Shown here: one piece after another, positions 8,627-15,483 of the stretch
Layout of the letters: every line of letters begins with the position of its first letter
How positions within the stretch are numbered: position 1 is the stretch's first letter
NCBI GenBank assembly: GCA_031553765.1
Contig: JAVBKY010000006.1
Span: 62,001 to 126,000 of the forward strand
Length of the DNA: 64,000 nt
Reading direction: 5' to 3'
DNA from: JAITMY01 sp031553765
Lineage (GTDB): Bacteria > Bacteroidota > Bacteroidia > Bacteroidales > UBA932
The notes under the pieces: generated by a model
The model's database searches: none
Told to the model about the DNA's origin: nothing
Seen by the model: only the letters and a program-made list of their open reading frames with translations
Program-made: the position numbers and the translations under genes

Positions 8627-9076
8627 ATGGAAGTAATCTTGAAGCAAGATGTTGCTAAATTAGGCAGCAAAGACGATATAGTAAAGGTAAAAAACGGCTA
8701 CGCCAATAACTACTTGGTACCCCAAGGCTTGGCTACTTTGGCTACCGAAAGTGCCAAGAAAGTACACGCCGAGAACCAACGCCAGCGCGCTCACAAGCTC
8801 GCTAAGATTAAGGCAGATGCCGAAGCTCTGGCAGTTAAGATGCAGGGCTTGAGCCTCACCGTAGGCGCTAAGGCCAGCAGCACCGGCAAGATTTTTGGTT
8901 CGGTTAACACCATCCAAATTGCCGAAGCATTAGTGGCTAAGGGCTACGATATTGATCGCAAGCAAATCACTATTGCCGACGAGCAAATTAAGGAGTTGGG
9001 CAAATACACCGCCGAGGTAAAGTTGCACCGTGATGTTAAGGTGAGTATTGATTTCGAAGTGGTAGAGGACAAGTAA
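8627..9076 (+). CDS. rplI: 50S ribosomal protein L9
   Basis: A large-subunit protein of 149 residues. The N-terminal domain reads MEVILKQDVAKLGSKDDIVKVKNGYANNYLVP, a near-textbook L9 signature. A long connecting helix (residues about 40-75) and a C-terminal domain with SSTGKIFGSVNTIQIAEAL follow. It is the third gene of the rpsF cluster and precedes a strong terminator. Confidence 0.97.
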   Translation: MEVILKQDVAKLGSKDDIVKVKNGYANNYLVPQGLATLATESAKKVHAENQRQRAHKLAKIKADAEALAVKMQGLSLTVGAKASSTGKIFGSVNTIQIAEALVAKGYDIDRKQITIADEQIKELGKYTAEVKLHRDVKVSIDFEVVEDK

Positions 9077-9092
9077 ACCACTCGCCTTATAT

Positions 9093-9137
9093 AAAACAAA
9101 AAGCCCCGCGGTGTAAACCTGTGGGGCTTTTTGTTTT
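9093..9137 (+). terminator. Terminator of the rpsF-rpsR-rplI operon
   Basis: A 15-bp stem with arms 9093-9107 and 9123-9137 carries a GC core (GCCCC/GGGGC) flanked by A and T runs. Confidence 0.9.
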
Positions 9138-9219
9138 AACCATAGGTTATCATCCCCTACATACCTACCCATCCGGTCAGGCAGGCTCTGCATAAAAACG
9201 CACAACAAAATCATCATAT

Positions 9220-9858
9220 ATGAAAAAGAAAATATTCAGAGACACTGTAAGTGGCATGACGCACCTTGCGGCAGCTGTGGCGGCCATAGTAGGTACTGTA
9301 TTTTTGGGTACTACTTCGCAAGGTGGGGTAGCCGAAGTCGCGCCCAAGCTGATATTCGGCATAAGCATGGTACTGCTATTCACTGCCAGCGCCACCTATC
9401 ACTTAGTATTAGGGCCAGAGAGGTTGATTCGCGTGCTGAAAAAGATAGACCATGGCATGATATACGTCCTCATTGCAGGTACCTACACTCCGGTAGTGAG
9501 CCTATGCTTTGCCGGAGGACTGAGGTTAGGCTATATTGTGGGTATCTGGACGTTGGCACTACTTGGCGTTATATTCAAGGTATTTTATGCAGGCAGATTT
9601 CGATATATTTCCACCATCCTATACGTGCTTATGGGTTGGGCAATAATATTCGCCATTAAACCCTTGTATCAGGAAGTGGGAATGGGCGGCATATTGCTGT
9701 TATTGATTGGTGGACTATTTTACTCTTTGGGAGCAGTATTCTATGCCATAAAAAAACCAAATATCTCGAAAAACTTTGGTTTTCACGAGCTGTTTCACGT
9801 CCTTATAATATTAGCAGCTGGCGCCATGTTTGCCTTTATACTGGTGTACGTAAAGTAG
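9220..9858 (+). CDS. Hemolysin III / PAQR family membrane protein
   Basis: A 212-residue integral membrane protein with seven predicted helices. PAQR family residues are visible: SATYH near residue 60, KIDHGMIYVLIAGTYTP near 83, and FHELFHV near 190, giving the Ser and three His residues thought to hold a metal. Bacterial relatives include YqfA/TrhA and B. cereus hemolysin III; the name reflects history more than proven haemolysis. It is a stand-alone gene between a ribosomal operon and tRNA-Gln. Confidence 0.9.
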   Translation: MKKKIFRDTVSGMTHLAAAVAAIVGTVFLGTTSQGGVAEVAPKLIFGISMVLLFTASATYHLVLGPERLIRVLKKIDHGMIYVLIAGTYTPVVSLCFAGGLRLGYIVGIWTLALLGVIFKVFYAGRFRYISTILYVLMGWAIIFAIKPLYQEVGMGGILLLLIGGLFYSLGAVFYAIKKPNISKNFGFHELFHVLIILAAGAMFAFILVYVK

Positions 9859-9891
9859 TAAAGAAAAGGCATCAGGTATAAAATAATTTTG

Positions 9892-9899
9892 TACTTTTG
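9892..9899 (+). promoter_or_regulatory. tRNA-Gln promoter -7 box
   Basis: TACTTTTG matches TAnnTTTG and ends 16 bp before the mature tRNA. Confidence 0.55.
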
Positions 9900-9915
9900 C
9901 ATCTCCAAAAAACAT

Positions 9916-9986
9916 TGACCTATTGTGTAATGGTAGCACAACAGTCTCTGAATCTGTTTGTCTTGGTTCGAATCCAGGTAGGTCAA
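9916..9986 (+). tRNA. tRNA-Gln (anticodon CTG)
   Basis: A 71-nt cloverleaf: acceptor arms TGACCTA and TAGGTCA pair perfectly, the D-loop holds AATGGTAG, and the T-loop is GTTCGAATC. The anticodon loop CTCTGAA gives CTG (Gln). The closing 31:39 pair of the anticodon stem would be a T-T mismatch, the only weak point. CCA is not encoded. Confidence 0.9.
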
Positions 9987-10035
9987 CAAAGTAAAACCGC
10001 CGCAGAGAATTTCTCTGCGGCGGTTTTACTTTGTT
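9985..10035. terminator. Very strong bidirectional terminator
   Basis: A perfect 25-bp inverted repeat (9985-10009 and 10011-10035) with a one-base centre and A/T-rich ends. It lies directly between tRNA-Gln and the convergent DUF5606 gene, so it can stop transcription from both sides. Confidence 0.9.
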
Positions 10036-10050
10036 GCTACAACAAGAAAA

Positions 10051-10638
10051 TTATTGAGCCTTGCGTGGCGCGTTGACTTTTCCGGCAGAACCGGCAGCCT
10101 TGCTTGTTGCCTGCTTTACAGGTTTAGCAGCAGCGGCCTTAGGTGTCTTGGGTGCAGCGGCTTTCTTTGCTGTAGCCTTCTTGGTAACCTCATCGGCTTC
10201 AGCAGCAAGAGCATCAGCGCTTTCAGCAGCAACTTCCTCCTCTTCCTTAACATCAAAGTCCAAAATATCATTTTGCTGAAGAATGTTATACCAAGATATA
10301 ATCTTCTTAATGTCCGACATGTACACGCGGTCACGATCGTAATCGGGTAGTATCTCGGCAAAATACTTCTTCAAATCCTCATCCTTGGTTTGTTTAGGAC
10401 TAATGGCAGCACCTGCGTTGTGCTTATCTTTAATAGCCTGCAACACACGGTGCAGGGGCACGTCTTCCTCGTTGGTAAATACCGCAATATCGCCCATGCT
10501 GCTCACCTTGGCAGAAGCGGGTACGTTGGTACGCTTCTTATCCACTAGCGATTCCACAATAATTCCGTTACGCCCTTGCGATACAAACTTGTATAGGCCG
10601 GGGTAACCCGAAACGGCCATAATTTCTTTTAAGTCCAT
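10051..10638 (-). CDS. DUF5606 domain protein
   Basis: A 195-residue protein with the DUF5606 domain at residues 1-135 (MDLKEIMAVSGYPGLYKFVSQGRNG). An acidic patch (KEEEEVA) and a lysine/alanine/proline-rich tail follow (TAKKAAAPKTPKAAAAKP), resembling disordered nucleic-acid-binding tails. The family is common in Bacteroidota, with unknown function. I chose the ATG at 10638 over 10674 because the family begins at MDLKE and because the TACTTTTG promoter box at 10672-10679 would place the transcription start downstream of 10674. Confidence 0.88.
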   Translation of the reverse strand: MDLKEIMAVSGYPGLYKFVSQGRNGIIVESLVDKKRTNVPASAKVSSMGDIAVFTNEEDVPLHRVLQAIKDKHNAGAAISPKQTKDEDLKKYFAEILPDYDRDRVYMSDIKKIISWYNILQQNDILDFDVKEEEEVAAESADALAAEADEVTKKATAKKAAAPKTPKAAAAKPVKQATSKAAGSAGKVNAPRKAQ

Positions 10639-10671
10639 ACGTTTACTTTCTGGTTGTTTGATTTTGTTATA

Positions 10672-10679
10672 CAAAAGTA
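10672..10679 (-). promoter_or_regulatory. -7 box of the DUF5606 gene
   Basis: Minus-strand TACTTTTG fits TAnnTTTG, 33 bp upstream of the chosen ATG at 10638. It argues against the alternative start at 10674. Confidence 0.55.
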
Positions 10680-10698
10680 AGAAAAAAATGCAAGTACG

Positions 10699-11154
10699 CT
10701 ACTTCTTTGGTAAAAATTCGGCTGCGCTACCACCGCTACGCAGCACATCGCGAATAATGGTGGAGCTAACAAATGATAATTCAGGTGCGGCAGGAAGCAG
10801 CACGGTATCCACCTCGTGAAGCATAGCCTTATTAGCCTGCGCTACGTTGTACTCAAAGTCAAAGTCGGCCGCATTGCGCACGCCGCGCACCATGTGCGTA
10901 GCCCCCACTCTACGACAAAAATCAACGGTAAGCCCCTCATACAATTCCACTGAAACGCGCGGCTCATCGGCAAACAATTTTTCAATGCTTGCCTTGCGCT
11001 CCTCGGGCGTTTGCATGCCCTTTTTGTCCTGATTAACGCCAATGGCAATAATCAGCTTATCGAACATTTTCAATGCCCGATTGGCAATATCGAAATGCCC
11101 CGATGAAAAGGGATCGAAGGAACCGGGAAAAACAGCCGTTATTTCAGATTTCAT
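10699..11154 (-). CDS. coaD: Phosphopantetheine adenylyltransferase
   Basis: Transfers AMP from ATP to 4'-phosphopantetheine, the penultimate step of coenzyme A synthesis. It has 151 residues. PGSFDPFSSGHFDIANRAL near the N-terminus carries the nucleotidyltransferase GxxDPFxxGH signature, and PELSFVSSTIIRD near residue 125 is the second conserved motif. The start codon and first codons (MKSEI) lie inside an ATTTCAGATT word repeat that continues into the spacer. Confidence 0.95.
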   Translation of the reverse strand: MKSEITAVFPGSFDPFSSGHFDIANRALKMFDKLIIAIGVNQDKKGMQTPEERKASIEKLFADEPRVSVELYEGLTVDFCRRVGATHMVRGVRNAADFDFEYNVAQANKAMLHEVDTVLLPAAPELSFVSSTIIRDVLRSGGSAAEFLPKK

Positions 11155-11173
11155 ATTTATGATTTCAGATTGG
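11141..11173. repeat. ATTTCAGATT word repeat, one side of a four-helix-bundle gene
   Basis: ATTTCAGATT occurs twice (11141-11150 and 11162-11171), spanning the start of coaD. The inverse word, AATCTGAAAT, occurs at 11573-11606 on the far side of the four-helix-bundle gene, so that gene is framed by inverted words. Confidence 0.65.
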
Positions 11174-11177
11174 GAGA

Positions 11178-11570
11178 TTACTTGTACTTTAGTCCTTTAA
11201 TTTCAGATTGTTTTAGGTAACCAATAAAACCGGCTAAAGATTTTGATATGGTGATGGTCTTTTGATATAAAATCTCAAATTCACTCTTCTCAATGTAGTT
11301 ACGATCAAATGCTCGGTATAATTGACTACGTGATTCACCTATCGAACCTTTTGATATGCTGAGAAATTGTGCAAACTCCTTACGTCCATCCCTCTCAAAA
11401 CCCTCTGAAATATTATCCATAACAGAGCCCGAAGATGAATTCAACTGATCTTTTAAATCATAATCTTTGAAAAATTTCTCATAACGCGTAATGCGAAAAA
11501 CATCTTTACAAAACTCACGTACCAACTGCCAAACTTCTAAATCTTCAAAACGTTCAACTTTAGCCATGCG
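11178..11570 (-). CDS. Four-helix bundle protein (S23/IVP family)
   Basis: A 130-residue protein beginning MAKVERFEDLEVWQLVREFC, with the family landmarks FEDLEVWQ, LKDQLNSSSGSVMDNISEGFERDGRKEF and SISKGSIGESRSQLYRA. The family was first seen as ORFs in 23S rRNA intervening sequences, and also contains the Avd accessory protein of diversity-generating retroelements. Its role when free-standing is unknown. I chose 11570 because the family begins just before FEDLEVW; a start at 11618 would overlap ung. A second, frameshifted family member lies on the other side of ung. Confidence 0.85.
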   Translation of the reverse strand, partial: RMAKVERFEDLEVWQLVREFCKDVFRITRYEKFFKDYDLKDQLNSSSGSVMDNISEGFERDGRKEFAQFLSISKGSIGESRSQLYRAFDRNYIEKSEFEILYQKTITISKSLAGFIGYLKQSEIKGLKYK

Positions 11571-11572
11571 TG

Positions 11573-11606
11573 CAATCTGAAATGTAAAACTTGAAATCTG
11601 AAATTC
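11573..11606. repeat. AATCTGAAAT word repeat, other side of the four-helix-bundle gene
   Basis: AATCTGAAAT and GAAATCTGAAATTC are the inverse of the words at 11141-11173. The last bases run into the ung stop codon. Confidence 0.6.
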
Positions 11607-12274
11607 TACAACGACCAATCAATAGGTGTAAGACCTTGTCGCTCTAGTAAAGAGTTGGTTTTAGAAAAATGACGGCATCCGCTGAAGGCGCCACGCGCCA
11701 ATGGTGACGGATGTGCGGCTTCAAGTACAAAATGCTTTTCGGTATTAATCAACTCTTTTTTTGCGCGAGCAAAGTTACCCCAGAGTAAAAACACTACGCC
11801 TGTTTTTTCGTCCGAGATTTTACGTATAACTGCATCGGTAAAGGTTTGCCAACCTATGCCGCTGTGCGATGCGGGCGTATTGGCACGCACGGTGAGTATG
11901 GCGTTGAGCAGGAACACACCTTGCTCCGTCCAATGCTCCAAGCAGCCGTGATTAGGTGCGGGTATGCCTAAGTCGGTCTCAATCTCCTTAAAAATATTAA
12001 CGAGCGAAGGCGGTGCTTTTATGCCCTGCGGAACGGAGAAGCAAAGCCCGTGCGCTTGCCCTGCGCCGTGGTAAGGGTCTTGCCCCAGTATTACCACCTT
12101 AACTTTGTCAAAAGGTGTTTTTTCAAAAGCATTAAACATTAACTTTCCCGGAGGATACACGGTATACCCCGAGGCAATTTCGCTTTTTACGTAAGTGGTA
12201 ATATTTTCAAAGTAAGGCTTATCAAATTCCTCCTGAAGTACAGCCTTCCACGAGGGTTCTATTTTTACATCCAT
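11606..12274 (-). CDS. ung: Uracil-DNA glycosylase
   Basis: Removes uracil from DNA at the start of base-excision repair. It has 222 residues, standard for family 1. The water-activating motif GQDPYHGAGQAHGLCFSVP is near residue 64, and the minor-groove loop HPSPLARGAFSGCRHF near 187. It is flanked on both sides by four-helix-bundle genes and word-repeat spacers, with no clear functional partner next to it. Confidence 0.96.
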   Translation of the reverse strand: MDVKIEPSWKAVLQEEFDKPYFENITTYVKSEIASGYTVYPPGKLMFNAFEKTPFDKVKVVILGQDPYHGAGQAHGLCFSVPQGIKAPPSLVNIFKEIETDLGIPAPNHGCLEHWTEQGVFLLNAILTVRANTPASHSGIGWQTFTDAVIRKISDEKTGVVFLLWGNFARAKKELINTEKHFVLEAAHPSPLARGAFSGCRHFSKTNSLLERQGLTPIDWSL

Positions 12275-12282
12275 GAATACAA

Positions 12283-12358
12283 TAGTTTGAAGCGCTACGC
12301 ACGTTTGACAATTGTTTGAAATCGTTTAATGCGCTACGCGCGTTTGAAGTTGTTTTAA
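12283..12358. repeat. GTTTGAA / GCGCTACGC word repeat
   Basis: The spacer between ung and the frameshifted four-helix-bundle gene repeats GCGCTACGC followed by GTTTGA (12291-12307 and 12332-12347). Inverse versions (TTTCAAACGCG, CTTCAAACAATTG) occur at 12768-12820 on the far side of that gene. Confidence 0.6.
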
Positions 12359-12758
12359 GAGCTGGGCTTATTTTTGTACTTAGTGCCTAAGTAGGTTGAT
12401 TTAGATAGATAGTCGATGAAGTTATTTAACTTAATTGAGATATTTTGGGACTTCGCAAATAGCATATCAAACTGTTCTTTTGCTATATAATCACAATCAA
12501 CGGCGCGATATAGCTGAGATCGAAATTCACCTATTGATCCTTTTGATATAGATAAAACTGAACAAACTCTTTTTTACCATTACACTCAAAGCCCTCTGCA
12601 ATATTGTCCATAGCAGAACCCGCTGAACGACGCATTTGGCTTCTCAAATCAAAATCTTTGGCAAACTCTCCAGCTTTAGAGATTTTATAAAAATCAGCGC
12701 AGAGTTCCCTTGCCATTTGCCAAACCTCTAAATCTTCAAAACATTTTATTGTCGCCAT
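12355..12758 (-). pseudogene. Frameshifted four-helix bundle (S23/IVP) gene
   Basis: The frame from 12758 reads MATIKCFEDLEVWQMARELC and stays family-like up to EGFECNGKKEFVQF, then shifts and stops at 12531. The neighbouring frame continues with KGSIGEFRSQLYRAVDCDYIA and ends at 12355. Comparison with the intact copy at 11178-11570 places a single missing base in the A run at 12554-12557. The whole would be about 134 residues. It could be true decay, a phase-variable homopolymer or a sequencing error; the rest of the frame looks undamaged. Confidence 0.8.
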
Positions 12759-12767
12759 ATCCTCAAC

Positions 12768-12823
12768 TATTTCAAACGCGCAAAGCGCTTTAAACCATTT
12801 TAAACTACTTCAAACAATTGTAC
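12768..12823. repeat. Inverted counterpart of the GTTTGAA word repeat
   Basis: The stretch contains TTTCAAACGCG, AAGCGCTTTAAA, TTTTAAACTACTTCAAAC and AATTG. It mirrors the words at 12283-12358, so the frameshifted four-helix-bundle gene is bracketed by inverted words. Confidence 0.55.
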
Positions 12824-12824
12824 T

Positions 12825-13556
12825 CTACCAATTCCGTGCCCTCAACTTGAGCCTTGCCGCGGCAATGAAAACAGCCATTACGCCAAGAAAATATATCACA
12901 TCACGCAGCTCCACCACGCCACGACTTATGGAACGATAGTGCTCGCTAATACCGAGGTTGGCTATAAGGCTATTCACGCTTTTTACAAAAGGTAAAGCGG
13001 CTAAACCGTCAAAGCCGAGATAAAGGAAAAAGCATAGGGCTGCAGCTATGAGAAAGGCCACAATTTGGCTGTCGGTGAGCGATGAGGCGAAAATACCCAC
13101 GGCAGCATAGCACGAAGCGAGCAGCAGCAGGCCAATAAACGCGCCCCACGTAGCACCGCTATCAACATTCCCAATGGGATTGCCAAGTGCCGACACGGTG
13201 TAAAAGTAAAGTAAGGTAGGCAGCAGGGACAGGGCAATTACCACCACCGCCGCAAGAAATTTCCCCAGCACCAGCTTGGTGTCGGTAATGGGACGGGTGA
13301 GCAGCATTTCCATGGTTCCCGTTTTTTTCTCCTCAGCAAAGCTACGCATGGTAATGGCGGGAACAAGAAAAAGAAATGCCCACGGGGCAACAAAGAAAAG
13401 TCCGTCGATATTGGCATATCCGGCGCTGAGCACGTTGAATTCGTTTGGTGAAAGCCACAAAAACCAGCTGCACAACAGTAAAAATATGCCTATGGCAATG
13501 TATCCTGTTAGCGAGGAGAAGAAAGAAACCAGCTCTTTTTTAAAGATATATAACAT
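12825..13556 (-). CDS. gldF: ABC transporter permease, GldF-like
   Basis: A 243-residue inner-membrane permease with about six helices. It begins MLYIFKKELVSFFSSLTGYI, and carries PAITMRSFAEEKKTGTMEMLLTRPI near residue 70, typical of ABC-2 permeases of the GldF group. In gliding Bacteroidota GldF works with the GldA ATPase and GldG; homologues also occur in non-gliding species. The usual neighbour gldG is absent: the frameshifted four-helix-bundle gene follows instead. I chose 13556 over 13586 because the TAACTTTG box at 13591-13598 leaves no room for a leader to 13586. Confidence 0.82.
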   Translation of the reverse strand: MLYIFKKELVSFFSSLTGYIAIGIFLLLCSWFLWLSPNEFNVLSAGYANIDGLFFVAPWAFLFLVPAITMRSFAEEKKTGTMEMLLTRPITDTKLVLGKFLAAVVVIALSLLPTLLYFYTVSALGNPIGNVDSGATWGAFIGLLLLASCYAAVGIFASSLTDSQIVAFLIAAALCFFLYLGFDGLAALPFVKSVNSLIANLGISEHYRSISRGVVELRDVIYFLGVMAVFIAAARLKLRARNW

Positions 13557-13590
13557 GCCACAAGATTTACTTTTAACATAAGGCAAAGAA

Positions 13591-13598
13591 CAAAGTTA
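13591..13598 (-). promoter_or_regulatory. gldF -7 box
   Basis: Minus-strand TAACTTTG matches TAnnTTTG, 34 bp upstream of the chosen gldF ATG. Confidence 0.5.
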
Positions 13599-13666
13599 AG
13601 GAAAAGTAGCGGAAATACGCTAAATTTGTAGGCTAAACTAGCGCGGAAGCGCATTCGAGATACAAT

Positions 13667-14650
13667 ATGAGAATTATACGCTGGGGGATAATTGGTTGTG
13701 GCGATGTGTGTGAGGTTAAGAGTGGACCGGCATTTTATAAATGTCAAGGCTCTGCACTTCAAGCCGTCATGCGCCGCGACAGCGCGAAGGTGGCTGATTT
13801 TGCCAAGCGCCACCATGTACCTCACTGGTACACCGATGCTACGGAGCTCATAGCCGATAAAGAGGTGGACGCGGTGTATATTGCCACGCCCCCCGCGCAG
13901 CACATGCAGTACGCCATTGAGGCGCTGAAGGCAGGTAAGCCTGTGTACGTTGAAAAGCCCATGGCAACCAGCTACGCCGAGTGCCTGAGCATGATAAGCG
14001 CTGCCGAGCAAAGCGGACAAAAGCTATGGGTAGCCTACTACCGTCGCGCTATACCCTATTTTTTGAAAGTAAAAGAATTGCTTGACAAGGGTGAAATAGG
14101 TAACGTACAATCGGTAAACGTGCGCTTTTTTCGCGCTCCCTCGGCAAGCGATTTAAATCCCGAAAACCATGTATGGCGCGTAAAAAAGGATATAGCCGGA
14201 GGCGGCTACTTTTACGATATGGCGCCGCACACCATTGATATCCTGCAATTTTTACTCGGCAACTTTGAGCAGGTTAACGGCACTGTGAGCAACACGGCGG
14301 GGCTTTACGAGGTGGAGGATACGGTAAGCGCGTCGTTTCGTTTTGCATCGGGAGTGGTAGGCGCAGGCGTGTGGTGCTATGCGTCCAATAAAATTGAAGA
14401 AGAGGATACAATTGAAATTCGGGGTACAAAAGGGGTAATTCGTTTCTCCACTTTTGCCTTTACTCCTATAGAATTAGTAAACGCTGAAACGGGTGGAGTA
14501 ATTTTTTCGATAGCGCCACCGCAGCACGTACAGCAACCATTGATACAAGCTATAGTGGACGAACTGCACGGCAAGGGGACATGCCCCTCAACCGCAGAAA
14601 CCGCTGCACACACCAGCTGGGTAATTGATAAGATTTTTGGTAAAATATAA
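13667..14650 (+). CDS. Gfo/Idh/MocA family oxidoreductase
   Basis: A cytosolic NAD(P)-dependent dehydrogenase of 327 residues, acting on an unknown sugar, inositol or related alcohol. The N-terminal Rossmann fold shows GIIGCGDV near residue 7. The conserved VEKPMA lies near residue 100, and the C-terminal substrate domain follows with GGGYFYDMAPHTIDILQFLLG near 180. It starts a co-directional run that continues with mtgA only 3 bp later, though no functional link is obvious. Confidence 0.9.
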   Translation: MRIIRWGIIGCGDVCEVKSGPAFYKCQGSALQAVMRRDSAKVADFAKRHHVPHWYTDATELIADKEVDAVYIATPPAQHMQYAIEALKAGKPVYVEKPMATSYAECLSMISAAEQSGQKLWVAYYRRAIPYFLKVKELLDKGEIGNVQSVNVRFFRAPSASDLNPENHVWRVKKDIAGGGYFYDMAPHTIDILQFLLGNFEQVNGTVSNTAGLYEVEDTVSASFRFASGVVGAGVWCYASNKIEEEDTIEIRGTKGVIRFSTFAFTPIELVNAETGGVIFSIAPPQHVQQPLIQAIVDELHGKGTCPSTAETAAHTSWVIDKIFGKI

Positions 14651-14653
14651 GCC

Positions 14654-15412
14654 TTGCAAAACAAGCTCAACATACTCTACTACATTCACCAAGCCATAAG
14701 CAAGGTGATGCGCGTGGCGCTAACACTGGTTATAGCCGCGGGGCTGGGCATACTGCTCATTGTGTACTCGCTACGCAGCGGCACCATTAGCACCACACCG
14801 CTTATGGTGATTAACCAAAAAGCGCTGAAAGAGCAGCCACTGCGCAAGTGGGTACCTATTGACAGCATTTCGCCCGAAATTGTGCGCGCGGTGATTGCCA
14901 CAGAGGACAACAACTTTTTTTACCATAAGGGATTTGATATTGAGGCCATAAAGTGGGCACTGAAGCGCAACGAAGAGCAGCATCGCAGGACGTATGGCGC
15001 CAGCACTATTTCGCAGCAAACGGCTAAAAATGTATTTCTCCCTCCCGCGCGCACGTGGACTCGCAAAATTTTTGAGGCAGGCTTTACCGTCCTCATTGAA
15101 ACCATGTGGACTAAGGCGCGCATAATGGAGGTGTACCTCAACGTAATTGAAATGGGTAAAAACATTTACGGCATTGAGGCAGCCGCCCAGCAGTACTTCA
15201 AAAAACCGGCGCACAAGCTTACCAAGTATGAGAGCGTGATGATAGCCGTGGCGCTACCCAGCCCGCAAAAATTTAACCCCGCCCGCCCCTCGCACTACAT
15301 GCAGATGCGGCAGGAACAGGTGTACGAGGTAATGGATAAAACGCTGGAAACAGGTTGGTACAAAAACATTAAGGATATAAAAAAAATAAAGGTTAACTAC
15401 CTGGAGCAATAA
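14654..15412 (+). CDS. mtgA: Monofunctional peptidoglycan glycosyltransferase
   Basis: Polymerises lipid II into glycan strands at the outer face of the inner membrane (GT51 family). It has 252 residues with one N-terminal membrane helix (about 18-42). Catalytic motifs are visible: ATEDNNFFYHKGFD with the essential Glu near residue 84, RTYGASTISQQTAKNVFL near 115, and TMWTKARIMEVYLNVIEMG near 150. The start is TTG at 14654, 3 bp after the previous stop. An ATG at 14708 is possible but would cut into the membrane anchor. Confidence 0.92.
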   Translation: MQNKLNILYYIHQAISKVMRVALTLVIAAGLGILLIVYSLRSGTISTTPLMVINQKALKEQPLRKWVPIDSISPEIVRAVIATEDNNFFYHKGFDIEAIKWALKRNEEQHRRTYGASTISQQTAKNVFLPPARTWTRKIFEAGFTVLIETMWTKARIMEVYLNVIEMGKNIYGIEAAAQQYFKKPAHKLTKYESVMIAVALPSPQKFNPARPSHYMQMRQEQVYEVMDKTLETGWYKNIKDIKKIKVNYLEQ

Positions 15413-15414
15413 AA

Positions 15415-15480
15415 AAGTAGGCAATACGCAGTCGGCAATAAGCAATCACTGCCGGCTGCGTATTGCCAATTGCCTACTTA
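15415..15480. repeat. Inverted word repeat (AAGTAGGCAAT)
   Basis: AAGTAGGCAATACGCAGTCGG is mirrored by CCGGCTGCGTATTGCC and ATTGCCTACTT, forming an imperfect palindrome that fills the spacer between mtgA and the TPR gene. Nearly the same left arm recurs at 63924-63953. There is no T run typical of a terminator. Confidence 0.7.
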
Positions 15481-15483
15481 TAA

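Noticed and set aside
9916..9986. tRNA-Gln as integration site of a mobile element
   Set aside because: No integrase, direct repeat of the tRNA 3' end or foreign genes lie next to it; the following hairpin is a terminator.
12825..13556. Complete gliding-motility cluster
   Set aside because: Only a GldF-like permease is present; gldG and other gld genes are not adjacent, so gliding cannot be inferred.
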